64,000 nt of DNA from Sipunculus nudus (lineage: Eukaryota; Annelida; Sipuncula; Golfingiida; Sipunculidae), in the NCBI GenBank assembly GCA_026874595.1, contig CM049311.1, positions 13,485,676 to 13,549,675 on the forward strand, written 5' to 3'. Position numbers and translations under genes: made by a program. This document shows positions 1 to 13,906 of this stretch, one piece after another. The first letter of the stretch is position 1, and each line of letters starts with the position of its first letter. The notes beneath the pieces were generated by a model. That model searched no databases, was not told the DNA's origin, and was given only the letters and a program-made list of their open reading frames with translations.

Positions 1-131
1 ACCCTAGCTTCTCAAAGATACCTGCAAATTAATATTAAAATGAAACTCTACGTTATTTGGTTAAAAGAAGATGAAACACGAGCAGATTGAAAATCTACGT
101 TTAGTTCTTTTCCAGGAATATTTCATCTAAG

Positions 132-299
132 TTAACTATTACTTGTGGCACTGTTTGGAGACGATGATCGAGAAGCTGGCTTCATTTTTCTCTCCAAGGA
201 TGCAGCAGTCAACGATGAAATATCATAAGGTTCAACAGGCTCTGATGTGTTCTTGGCTCTAAGATCACCGACAATTCTCCCCTGGACAATTGGCACTTC
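132..299 (-). CDS. Gene A exon 25: C-terminal tail and stop codon
   Basis: The acceptor TTTACCAG at 300-307 opens a phase-0 exon that joins exon 24 (donor GTAATA at 637-642). It reads [20 protein letters not shown] and ends in a Ser/Asn-rich tail ([13 protein letters not shown]) with TAA at 132-134. No domain is recognised. An N-x-S/T sequon (NTS) is present. I see no AATAAA on the minus strand before the window edge, so the poly(A) site is probably outside. Confidence 0.75.
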   Translation of the reverse strand, partial: EVPIVQGRIVGDLRAKNTSEPVEPYDISSLTAASLERKMKPASRSSSPNSATSNS

Positions 300-3200
300 C
301 TGGTAAACAATCACAGATATCAAATATGCAACTAACCCAAAGAACAATGAAGTTTTATGAAAGAAATCAAACATGATTACTGTTTTTCATGAAAAGATTC
401 ACTGTGATGGCAGGGTTACTTTACAACTTTGATTCCGTTAATGAAACTGACTTTTACTATTTAATATTTATATTCATCTTTTCCGTAAGTCCACTTCGTG
501 AAATAATATATATTATTGATAAAACCATTGTCAGAAAAGTGTACCTTTTAATATACTTTCTCAGAGATATTAAGATATTATTCGAACCCCAGAATAAGTC
601 CAGTTCTTTATTCCTGAAAACTATACTGAAAACGACTATTACCAAGACTTTCAAGAAGTAGTGGTCACAATCTTGCTTCCATTCAGGGAGCCTGAAGGGA
701 CGCTTCTCCATGTAGCTGCTGGGATCGATGTACTCTTGGGTGTTCTTTTTGCGCATTGAGAAGTGGATATGCGGGTCATGACAATGGGTCGGTTTTACAA
801 CAGTGCCTATTTCAACACCAGCAGCCACCTGTAATAATTACAAACAAGTGTTCAATGGGACATGACGCTCAGCTTACTAGGAAAACATTCACATAAGGAA
901 TTTTATCATCTGAATGCCTAATTTTGTAGGTGGTATCCCATTTCAATTTTGTAGCAATTAAACTGCTTCAAAATCAACAAGCAGAAAAGGTTTCATGATA
1001 ATATGTCCAGCCATTCCCATGAAATATAGCTTTTTTTTATGAAGTCAGCTGAGCTAAAAATGACCATGCATGTTTTTGAAGGACATCCCTGGATGTCAAG
1101 ACAGAAGATTCTAGGTCCAACAGTCAAGTTTTGTATGTACTGACATTGGTGCTTTTCTGCCGGTAATATAGGTCACTATGACCTAATTTCAGTTCCCATG
1201 GAGATTTCCCAAGATGTTTTGGTCGGTATGACGCAGAATATAGGTAACCGTGACCCAATTTCAGGTTTCAATGGAGATTGCCCAAGATTTCTCTGTATAT
1301 TAGCAGATATGATTTGTGCCCATCTGATTTTTAGGGTGCTAAAAAAATTGTTTTTGGACCATAATTCAGAGAATATGGGTCACCATGACCTAATTTCATG
1401 TTTCTATGCAGATTTACCCAGGACCTGCCCGAATGTTATGTTACAATTTGTGCCCATCTGATTTTCAGGGTGCTACAAATTATGTTTTGGCCCAAGATTC
1501 ACAGAATATTGGTCACTGTGACCAAATTTTATGTTGCCATGCAGATTTACCCAGGACCTGCCCGAATGTAATGTTAGAAGATTCTAGGCCTAGCGTATAC
1601 AATTCGTGCCCCGTCTGACTGACTGGGTGCTGAAAATCATATTTCGAGCCTGTAGGTAGCAAAATATAGGTTACCATGACCTCATTATAGGTTTTCTAGG
1701 AGACTGGCCTAGGAACTCCCTAGATGTACAGTTAGAAGTTTCTAGGTCTAACGGTTACAATTTGTGTCCTTGTTACGTTCTGAAGGTCTCAAAAATAAAG
1801 AAACAATGCGTAAACGTTAGAATAAGACCCACAGGTTTAATACGAACCTATGCAATGTGATATATATTGGGTATAATGCTTCCATTTTAACATGCTTGAC
1901 CATTAGTTTTTAAGTAAATGTGTGACATAAATATGTATGTCGGGGGCTGTATAATTATTTGTAACATTTTAATTTCTTTTTTTTTTATTTACTATATGTT
2001 ATTAATTATATATATATAAATATATATTCATTACTGTATTAAATGGTGCAGATTGTCGTTAAATGAAGTCAGGGGAATAACCCCGGTGTTTTTTTTTATT
2101 CCGTAACACCGCTAGTGGCTTGAAGGAAAAGGTCACCAGCTGATTGCACCATCAAAGTTCGGGGCTACTTTCATTAATATGTAAATAAATCAGAATTCCA
2201 GGACCCTTAGGGTCGTGCGTTTGCTGTGTGGTAGTAGTTAGGTGAGCACATGCTATGATTATTTCTTATTCCACTTATAGGCTATAGGGCTTTTAATTAT
2301 TGTAACTTTAATTATTGTCTCTTTGGTTTTCCTTGGTTTACAATGCAACAAATTCATACTTTGAAGTATACCGGATAGTCTTTCTATACTTTCATACTTA
2401 ATTGGAACATATGTGTATAACATTATAGTAGAAGATTGTGATTTATTTTACATTTCTTCTTGTCTTTTCTGTACTTATATATCATTCTGATGTGAAGTAG
2501 GTTTTTTCATTTATATATATATTATATATTTACGGAATTCCATAGTCTCACAAGAGGTTATTTAATTGGATATCTTTGACTAGTATACAATTATGTAAAC
2601 TGCTCACTTGGAATTACAGTAAGTAAAAATAATTAAATTACTGGTTTTGGAATACAGTTTGTAACCGTTGGAAATACATATTTCCTTATTATACAGCATG
2701 TGTAGATTGAGGCAATATATTTTAATTCATGTGTTTATATAATAGGTCAATTTCAGTGAGATGTTTTTATTTTGTTGCCATACGTAGGAAGCCTGCAAAT
2801 GATGGTGCAGCTTCTGCACTGAAAGAAACTCTTGACCTGTACCTTGCTGCCCTGAGTGAACTCTTGACCTATCGCAAAGTCTGTTACATTTGGCAGTCTA
2901 CCAAAGCTATAATAAAATAAGACTGAAACTTGGACTGCTGCCAAGTCCGAAATAGTTGACAGTCTGCCAAGCAATTTATAGTTACAGACATAATCTGAAC
3001 CTGTTAGTAAATCTTACACATACTGGAAAAGTTGGCTATATTTTTTTTTCAAGCTGCATATATTCATATTGGTTTTTTTTTTATAAAAATGTTTAGGATA
3101 ATAACAGATGCCTATCGAAGGCTAAATCAGAGGACCGATATATTTTATTCATGGATATATATCTTACATATAAGCTTGATGTGGACACCAATTATAAATG

Positions 3201-6200
3201 TTGCCTGTACAGCTCTATTTATACACCCAAAGATCTCCGTTTGTTAATAAAACTAGAATTTCTGGTATCCCCAGACAATTACCCCCCCCCCCCCCTTTAA
3301 GAATAAACCCCCATGATTAGTAGCATTTACTGACACTTGGCAAGCGACCATGTTCTTCCATCTATCATCTTGAGAGACAACATTTTTTCACCAAATATGG
3401 GAATATTCTAGTTCAAGTCCACTCTCATAGGAGTGGTCATGATCCCAATTTAAATATACTTCATCCAATAACCTATATCTATGTATATGGATAATATGAC
3501 AGAAATTTGTCCATTAGTCTTTGACTTATAATGCTCAAAACACTGTCAAGTAGCAATGAAGAGGGTATTACGGACAGGCGGACGGACGACGGACAAAAAC
3601 TGATTACTATAGCTCAAATGACTTTCAATTAGCTGTACTAAAACAGAACAGCAGGTGCGCCATCTGCTGGTCTACAACAAAGCTATCGAAAACGGATAAA
3701 CATGCCAAAATTTCAGGCTTTTACATCCATCCACTTTTATTAAATGAGCGATTTTGTACCCAAAGAAAATAGATGGATGGACGCCACCCAAAACAACTGC
3801 AGATGGCTCCACCAGTTTTGGATAAAAAATAGACGTATCCAAGAGATATGGACATGCCAATTTCAGGCCAATACGACAAATCACTTCTGAGAAAAGGGCA
3901 TTTACTTATTCTATGGAAAACAGGAAGTTAGGTAGCGCCTTATGTCTGGTTGACGAGTAAACTCTCCAAGATGTATGCACATGCCAAATTTCAGACCAAT
4001 ACATTGAATCACTCCTGAGATATGAGTGGTTTCCACCTAAAGCAAATTGCGAATGGATGTCACACAAAAAAATGCAGATGGCGCCGCCAGTCTTGAATAC
4101 GAGATGAAGGTATTTAAGATCTATGGATATGCACAATTTCAGGCCAACATGGTGAATCACTCTTGAGAAAAAGGGATTTATTTATACTATGAAAACGGTA
4201 AGGCAGGTGGCCCCACCTGTCTGGTTGAAGAGAAAACTCTCCAAGATTGATGTCTTGAATATGAGATGGAGGTATCCTACATCTATGAACAAGCACAGTT
4301 TTAGGCGCCACCTGTCTGCTTTACGAGAAAAAACTCTAAGATGGATATACATGCCAAATATCAAACCAATACATTAAACAACTGAGATACGAGCAATTTA
4401 CGTATTGAGGCCACACAATTTAAGATGGCTCTACCAGTCTTAGAAACAAAATGGAGGTATACAAGATCAATGAACATGCACAATTTTAGCCCGATTTGTC
4501 CATTAGTTTTTGACTTATAGTCATATGACACTCTTTGATATCATGCTCACAGTACTGTGAAGTGGCAATGATGGGGTGGTGAACGGCGCGAAAAGAAGAA
4601 AAGGATAGAAGTTGGCGCCATCTTTCTTCCGTAGAAGAGAACACTATCCAAGATCTTCGGTCAACTTGATTTTTGGACCAATCCATGCATCATTTGCATG
4701 GAATTTTCCACGGAGTTTTATTTACGGACCTCCATGAGTTTTCAGTTAGAATTTTCAAAGTTCAGTGGTTACTGTTAGTGCAGACAGACAGCCAGACGGA
4801 TGGACAGAAGGACGGACGGAAGGACGGCGGACAAAAAGTGATCGCTATAGCTCTGATGCCTTTCAGTCAGTTGAGCTAAAAATGATTTCCATTAAAACGT
4901 TATAACGTTATTTGCCCCTTGTCTAACCGCCATTCTCGGCTACCGTCAATAAACGACAATTTCCCGGTCTCCTCACTACTTTCAACATCTTTTATCCGCC
5001 AAACTCACTACCGGCCATCTTGCATGTGTTTTTCTAACAGACATGTGCCTATTGAACTCGATTAAATACCAACTACCTGATTTAACTAAAGACAATTAAG
5101 TAATTAGGCATCATGCCCGGATGTCTCGTCTGACTGTCCGTCTCTGTGTATAAGGTTTGGAGCAAGTAACTCCGTGCCACTGATGATATGAATATCTTGA
5201 CTTGTTCAGGATAATCAGCATCAGCTGCCGTGGTTATTTCACCCAGACTGGAATACGTGTCTTTTAATGCGTTAATCGGGATGAGTAGTTTCGGGCAGCT
5301 TAAGATAACTTTCGGCAACTGATGGAAACGCACAGATATAACCATATAAAAGACACATATCAGCAAGATGAGGTGGAAACTAGCAATATCCCTCCCCTGC
5401 TACGAGTAACCATTAGTCTCTGAATTGAAGAGTGTACGTATGTCAGCCCAGACATTTCTCAAAGCCTCAGACTACACAACCTCTGGCGGACAATTCTGGG
5501 TACCTTAACAGACACGATAGTCTGACATCTGACCTTGAGTAATTATACCCTACATCTGCTCCCACATAGCCGTAGGCCGTCTGGTCATGAACACATTTCA
5601 ACAACAATAAAAGAGTCCCCAACACTTTTAGCAGTCTTACAGGGACGCAGTTTATAGAATGGACCAAAGAATGGCAGTATAGTGCTATGACTGGGAAGGA
5701 AATAAAGTACCATTACAAATATCTTTACGGATAAAACAGTAAAAATTAAACAATGTTACAGAGGAAAAGTTTTTTTGATAATAGATCGTATATAATGTAA
5801 TTTATGTGTTGTTATTTGTACACTTTGCCGTCTAAATGACATAGGTATATATATGATGAAACGGGGCTTTGGGTTAAGAACAGGTAAGCATAGGAGGAGC
5901 ATAAAAAATAACGACATTACCTCTTTCGATGCCGAAGGAATGAAGCAATTTTCATAACACATCATAGACATAACAACATCATGCAAACACAGGAATACAT
6001 ATGGCCTTGTGTTTCTGTGTTTACTTACCATTGTAGTGTCAACTGTGTCATTGATCTTCACGTTCTCTAGGATAACTTCTGTTTTCCGCATCCTTTTGAC
6101 TTCTATTATTATTTGTCTGTCACCGAAAGCCTTAACAGTTCCTTCAAATGGAGCCATTACCTTAAAGACAAATAAATTGTTTAACATAAGACGAACTTAC

Positions 6201-9200
6201 TGTTAACTTCATGTATTTCATAATAAATAATATGAAAAGTGAATTTGCATTTAAAATTTATATAAATTTCTATTAAAAAAATCAGCCAGGGGGCATTAAG
6301 GTTCACTGAAGCTATGGATTTGGTGTAACTTATGTTAAAATAAAAAATAATTAAATTAATTAAATTTGTTCTTCCATGTTTCTTGTAAAACATCAACTAA
6401 CGTAGGAGTTCTCTGGTAATTTTATATTTTGAAACTAAATTGGTTCCTCATAATGAAAACTTAGACCTTCCGCCCAATGGCGATTTTAAAGCTGCACTGG
6501 TCGTCTGCGACTGCATGCGGCTAGGGAACTCATGATCTGAAAGTTTTGTGCGTTTCAGAGTGTATTATCTTATGGTTTCTGCACATGTATTTAACTTCGA
6601 GATTAAACGAAGGTAGAAAATGGCATTACATTAAATAAGATCTTTCAAACATATACCCCAATCAGATACCCTCATCCTTTTTTGAGACATAGAAATCAAC
6701 CGCTATCAGCCCAGTAGCCTAGTATTTTTTAGAAATGCCAGACACCTCGGTTGTCTCGCAAGTCACAAGTTGCATCACAAAACCCTCTAATCGGTGATGC
6801 ACATGCCATTATAATCAGGGACTAATCACAGTTTCCCTCGATTTTAATCGCACCGCACTGAACATCGCCAGTGGACTGCAGGCTTTCGAAACATGAAATC
6901 TAAGTACCTTGTCCCCTACGTTAGCTTTCAGGTCAACGCCATCATGTTCATAATGATCTTTTCCATTGCTCTTCCAGAAGCCGTTCCCGCAAGATGTGGA
7001 CATCAAGTACTTTCTGGAAAAGCCTTTACTGATTTTTGGTCCAAACACGAGGTCCAGCAAGGTTCTGGCAGTTTCATACCTATGGTGAGATAAAGAGAAA
7101 CAAATATCCTATAAATAGAGCAATGCTCAAAAATCATTAGCACATAACATGAAATATTACAATTCAAATTTAAACTGACTTTGAAATGGTCTAATAAAAC
7201 TGTTTGACAAACTGCATGTCATATTTTGATCAAAGACAGTCAGTTATATAAACAACATCCGAAATGTTGAGGTAAAAACCGAAATAACTAAAAGGATGCA
7301 CTGTAATTTCTCGAGAATTGTTATCTTTATTTTGTTACTGCGTTATTCATGCTATTGTCATAAAACGTCTGATCACGGCTGTACAATGTATACAATTTAC
7401 CCTTCCTTCAAGGAGGTCCAAGCCTGTTTGACGTTTTCTACGGTGGTCAGGAAAGATGAAACAACTGGCCCTATTTCTTCCAAAAATACATGTACCAACT
7501 CAAAGGGATGATCGATTTCTTCCATAAGTGCATTCAGAATTTCAAAAAGAATCTGCCATTTTAAAGATGCCTGTAAAATAAAGAATTATAACGAGAAAAT
7601 GCAGCTTGTGTAAAAATATACTTCAATGGGTGACCTGGATGGTGCAACAATATGCTTATTATATTGTAATTATATTGTAATTATACAGACAGAAATGGTG
7701 TAGAAGGTAAAATAGCAAGTCTTCTTAAGTATGTCATAAATTAAAAGAAAAACATTGTTATATCTCCAAACAATTGAATCTGTGATTTGAATAATATCTG
7801 TAATATATCAATACAGAACGATGATATGGCAGATTCTATGTTAAAAGGTGTTAGAAATAAACATGAATAGTGACGCACAAAAATCTAGAACATTTTTGCA
7901 ACATTCCTTCACAATGCAACAAGTTTACGAACCATACTTCTGCCTGTGAATGTCTTACAATAGCTGTCAGCGGAGTCAGCTCTCACAGTTCTATTGAATT
8001 CGTGAACAATGGCCATAAAATCGTCCTTGATACTGCTTAACACTTGTGGAATGTCGAGCCATTCAGGACGGTTTTCTGTTACAGAGAACAGTTATACATG
8101 TCGCCTTATTATAGAAAATCTTTAGAAATGGGGTAAAATCAATGACAATTTGTAAAATTCGAGCTGGCCAAGAGTAATCGCGCCGAGTTGATGATCATGA
8201 CTTGTGACTTTATGACCAAATATCAAGTGAGAACGTAGGATGTGAGCATTTTTTCTCAACAGAAGCTGCTAATCTTCACGATACAATTCATGATCAAATA
8301 ATTGTTAAATAATTTTATTTGGGCTCATAAAAACATGTTACATGTAATCATGGTTCTGTAGTTATCTGGAAGAAATTATTGCTACTAACCGTCCTTGATG
8401 AAATTTACTTCCATTAACTGATTCTTAGCATCTACGATGGCTTGAACAGCTGTGTAGATTCTGTAATGCAAAATTAAGTTGATTTTAGGTGCGACAGCCT
8501 TAACGTTTATATACTAGTACATAGGAGGAAACTGTCTTACCTGGTTGCAGCACTTCCTATGTTTTTAATCGATGATTTCGGATCATACGTGATCGATTTG
8601 AGAGAGGTGAACATGCCCTTGATGTTAGTAATGATTTCCACGATTGCCCAGGGCAATGTCGTCTCAAATGGATCAACCAATGCCTGCCAGTACATTAAAT
8701 ATTAAACTTAAATTGAGATCGAATTAAAAAACTGATAAAACAATAAACAATAATATAATAACGAGCTTTTAATCACTACCAATATCAATAAAAACTGTTG
8801 GAAAAATTCTTTGTCTATAGATATATTTTGCTAAGGATTCTCTGATGGATGACGTCCGAAAATGCTAACGATGCATTTTAAAAACCAGATATACGTTCAA
8901 GTCATTTGATTTAGCAATGACACAAAGCGGAGCGCCACCTTACGCACGTGCACCAAACTAACACAAAAGTGCGGGAATTATAGATAATATCTAACGACTT
9001 TCCTGCTGCAGTACAGCCCTCCGATCTGCTGGGCTTTAACTACTGTAGGATTCCAGTTTTTATCATTTGTTGGGGTTAGCTTTCATTAACATTACTGTTT
9101 TTAACCATACGCAACAATGTCCTGTCGTATAAGCGTTCCAAGTCGGTATTTTACAGATCAACGATGTATATCTAAGATCTACTATAATGAAATAAAAACT

Positions 9201-9948
9201 GCAGTTGGACTAGGATTGACCTTTAAATCACAGTACCTCATAAAAGCGCATGATGTCGCTCTTGATCTGGTTCACCAGAGTCCTTATCCTTTCTAGGAAT
9301 TCTTGAATTCTCTGCACAAGGGGTATCTGGTCAGCATGATTTGCTAGGATACCCAATATACGTTGGCCAAATTGTCCCATGTCAACCGATATATCGGGGA
9401 TACCGTTTATCGTATTCTTCACCGCATCTACTATCCGGCCGATGTTAACATCATTGCTGTTGTCTAGAAGGTCGTCGAAGCTATTTATCGCACCCGTGAT
9501 GCTGGTAATCATTTTCTCTACGTTCTCTTTGAATTTAATAGCCTTCTGCACAATGTCATCGTAACCAAGTTCCTAAAATGTCAAAACTATGCATTTTGCT
9601 CCGCCACTTCTGTATACTGAGAAGTGATTCTTTCATAACCGGTGTTTAGCTTTGCAATACAAAGATCTACTCAAATTTTTTGTGTGAACCTTTCACAAAT
9701 ATTGTCACGTGTAACAGGATCATGTGTTATCTGAGAATATCGTAGCACTTTGTCATCAGCTAGCACTAGCTATATATATTGTTACGAATATATATATTGT
9801 CACGAAGACAAATTGCTCAGGGACAAAGAAGTTGCCGATCCGGGATTCGAATCCATGTGTGGCGCACATGTCCGGCGTTCCAACCGCTTCGCTAGAAAAA
9901 GCAAGTTTCGCAAGCTAGACAGTTTGGTCCGCTTTTATCTAACCTTAT

Positions 9949-10039
<91 letters not shown>

Positions 10040-13000
10040 GAGTGAGTAAGGTGAACAGACAGAGAAAGGGAGACATAGAGCAAGACACAGAGGGAGAGCG
10101 AGAGAGAGAAATAAAAATACAGAGTTTATTACAAGACAACAGAAAACTCCATACCTTGAGGATGTTTATTTCATACTCAAAATGACCCTTGAAACAGACC
10201 TCTGCATTAATTACGTCAAAGTTTTGACCAATTATTCCAGCATTGATTGTTGCCCAGGCTTTATTGTCCGCGTTTACGCTGCCGAAACCCGAGAGTGGTC
10301 CTGTAGATACAGTTCAGCAAAGTTCAGACTAATTCCTCATACAAGGTAATAACGATTAGCTAACATCCGGAAAATGATACAATGGCAGCTTATATTATAA
10401 TTTTACAATGCAGCAATTGGAATCGAGGTAATTGAGGTGAATTATATAAGGTAATATATGGCTGATTCTCATGTGTGTTATTTTATATTGTGACTGTTGT
10501 GCTGAAGTGCTTCGACCTCAGTCATTGAATATATCAATATTGCATGCAGAAAATCCTAACAAATGAACTTTACACCGAACGCATTGAAAGCAGATGCATT
10601 TTAGACATGCAGCAGGTACATTTACATATTGCAACTATGAATAGGAATTTATGTTTTTTAAACATATTAGGTTATGACACATAAACTTTACTTTATTGGA
10701 ACACAGTCATTCCAACGTATGGTACTATAGTTGGCGGTACTCACTCAGATCAAGCTTTAACTCGTTTATGACCTGAACGCCGAACGAAGCCCCTACTTTT
10801 TCGGAACCCAGGGTCTTCTCCCAGTTCATTGACGGCGACTGAAGTTCAAACTGAAACCCTTGCCATATGCGCCCAATGATCTCACCGATGTCGCGTTTAG
10901 TGCGATGTCTTATAAATGATGTCACGTTGCGATGGTAACTTTGAAAAAGTAAGGTGCCAACTTGTTAAAACAAAAGTACAGAGACAAGAAAGGTAAACTG
11001 TAAAAATATAATATATATTTTGCTCATGAATAAAGTATTTTAACCATTAAGTTTGAACCTAAGATCCTTTTCCTATGTTTGAAAAAGTTGCCATCGCTGA
11101 TACATTTTTTACAACTAAAGTTTAATAAAATCATATGTAGTCAATTGCAGTTAAGATGTAAAGAGAAATATATTGCCTGCCATCCGTTTGTTTAAAATGG
11201 TGCAAGTCTACACCATGAGGGTGTTTCTGGTATTCCGTGAGCGCCACCTGTCGTACATCATGATCATCATCAGTGACGACGATCGCCAGCAGAGCGTCAG
11301 CAGCCTGATTACGTGTTAATAAAGAGAACATACGATTGACAAATGAAGAAATAATGATGTTCTTCTTTAAAGAAGGGATCTATTTTATACCGCAAAATAA
11401 ATTAGGTAATGTAAACAAATCCTGGTCCTTCAATTTCACAATTTCAGAAAATTTGCCGCTGGAAGAATTGTAATTCTGTAAGTGAAACGAGCTTAGAAAA
11501 TTGCCACTTGAGAATACCATTCATTAAACATAACAAATTTCTACAAATCTGACTATAAATTGTCTCGTACCTCTCGTGTTTTATATCCGCTGATAGCCTG
11601 AACTGCACATCTCTTCCACGTAGGAGTGGTCTGTGTCGCGTTCACGTAAGATATCAGGTGATTGAAGGAAGACTTGACCCGGGCGTTGCCAACTGCAAGT
11701 ATGTAGTTTGCTTTCTGGGTGACGAAATCGTTGTACACTTTGGCATCCATTGCATCACGTTTCTGACGATGTCGGTCAGGATCTGAAATTTTAGTTGCAT
11801 TAAGTGATGTTACGTTTTAATTAAACATATTTTCAACAATCAAATAGTGACAGGTGTGGATATCATATTCACATTCCGTGATCCATAATTATACTTAATA
11901 TTACTTATGAGAATAATAGGCGCATTATAGGGATGTGCCTATTACGTACGCACCGTGGACTTCCAGACGGTCTTCTAACGCTTTTATAAGTTTCCCAGCG
12001 CCATCTGGTTTTGATTCATGGAACTTCCCCACCACAACGCCGTAGGCGAGCAGCAGCTGGCTGCCCAACATGGCGGCATCTCCTTCATCTTAAATAAACG
12101 AGTAGTTTTGTCATGCCTACCTAACAGGTAATAACATAGTAGATAATACAACAGTGATAATACCCGATAACAGAGCACAAAGCTCGCAAATGTCCTGACA
12201 CACGAGTTGACAATGAATAAAAATTAAAAGAAAGCGATAAGGTGAAAAATATTTGAAAATAATGAAGGCAATGCTTACTCGTAAACTGGTACTGGTTTCG
12301 TAGTACCCGTTTTTCTAAGGCAAACACCAGATCCTGTAAATTAGATTGCGAGGTTATATTGTAACATGGCACCTTTTAATAATTTATTAAGCCTTCCTCT
12401 TAACGCGAGATGGGGGCTTATATAGCAGTTGACGGGTTCGTTTCAATATTAATATATTTTTCCTCCCGAGTACAATTTTTACCTTTCTTAATCAATTTTA
12501 GATAATTTGGTCATGGATGACAAATTCGCACCTGGTATTTGATTTTTTTTACTTTACTTTAAAGGTCTCACAATCAAATAGCCTATCCCCATTATCGCTC
12601 GCCTCTCTACCTCTTTGTGCTTACATTGTTAATCAAAAGTGACACATCTTCACATTTTATTTTTATTTTATTTTTTTCCAATTTGAAAGGATAACCGAGG
12701 TTCATCTCCAAGCCGCTCTCCTATTATCACTCCTCCTGTTTGTGCTAGTTTTCAAATCCGGCTCATCAACTTATTTGCTCACCAGCAGGAGGGTGTGGAG
12801 GAAGGATGCCATTATTTCCCACCCGAACATTAAAGTTTGGGAAAACAGTTCTATAGCCCCCTCCCCCCCCCCATACACATATTATTTGCCTGTGGTATAT
12901 TTCGATTGTGCAAAATTAACAAACTGTCAAAATCTAAACGGTGCGCGGGTGCTGGTCTTCCAGGGCGTCTTCCTGCTCAGTATCCCATATACGGATCTCA

Positions 13001-13849
13001 GTGAGCGTATACATGTGTGTGTCTAAATTTCTTCAAATATATATATATATATATTAAGGTTCAATACATCATAGTGAAAGTGCTCTACCGTACGAGGAAC
13101 ATTAATAATATTATACGAGTTTGCTTGATTTCATGATATTCTACAGTACTGTTTCGTTGGTTCAGCTTGCTAGCCGGCCCACTCCTCAGGTACAAACTGA
13201 AATGATGTGTGAATTTAGTCCGTTGAAATAAAAATGAATGGCCAATCAAGGAAGGATGTGTAACACGGGGTGTCATTTACCAGGCCACAGTCACTAGACA
13301 AGACAATAACCACACCGAAACATATATTGGACTGACAGAGAACACATTCAAAACACGGTACTACGGACACATCATCAGCTTTAAAAACGAGAAATACAGA
13401 AACAGCACCACGTTAAGCCAGTATGTATGGAACCTGAAAGACGAAAAAACACCATATGCCATCAGTTGGAAAATACTCGCGAAACGCAAGCCATATTCAA
13501 CCATTACAAAGAAATGTAACTTATGTAACACGGAGAAATATTTCATCATATGCAGACCGGAACAGTGCACATTAAATAATAGAAGCGAACTGACCTCCAC
13601 ATGTAAACACAGGACCAAGCACCTGCTGTGTAATATCAAGTAATCCTACAAATCCTCACCAAAGAAACACAATAGCCACCCGAACCTTAACGAACCCAAT
13701 AACCTAGAGCTTAATCCAGCTAATTTAAACGGACTAAATTCACACATTATCATTTCAGTTTGTACCTGAGGAGTGGGCCGGCTAGCAAGCTGAACCGAAG
13801 AAACAGTACTGTAGTACATCATAAAATCAAGCTAACTATATACATAGTA

Positions 13850-13906
<57 letters not shown>

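Noticed and set aside
643-7570. Separate stand-alone LECT2-like gene
   Set aside because: No start codon with signal peptide before exon 21, only about 370 nt to exon 20, and phase-consistent joining makes a single gene more likely; kept as a caveat.
9892-10139. Open frames rich in Tyr-Ile
   Set aside because: They are translations of the (AT)n microsatellite.
12742-13026. 94-codon open frame next to the Penelope fragment
   Set aside because: No similarity to reverse transcriptase blocks could be seen.
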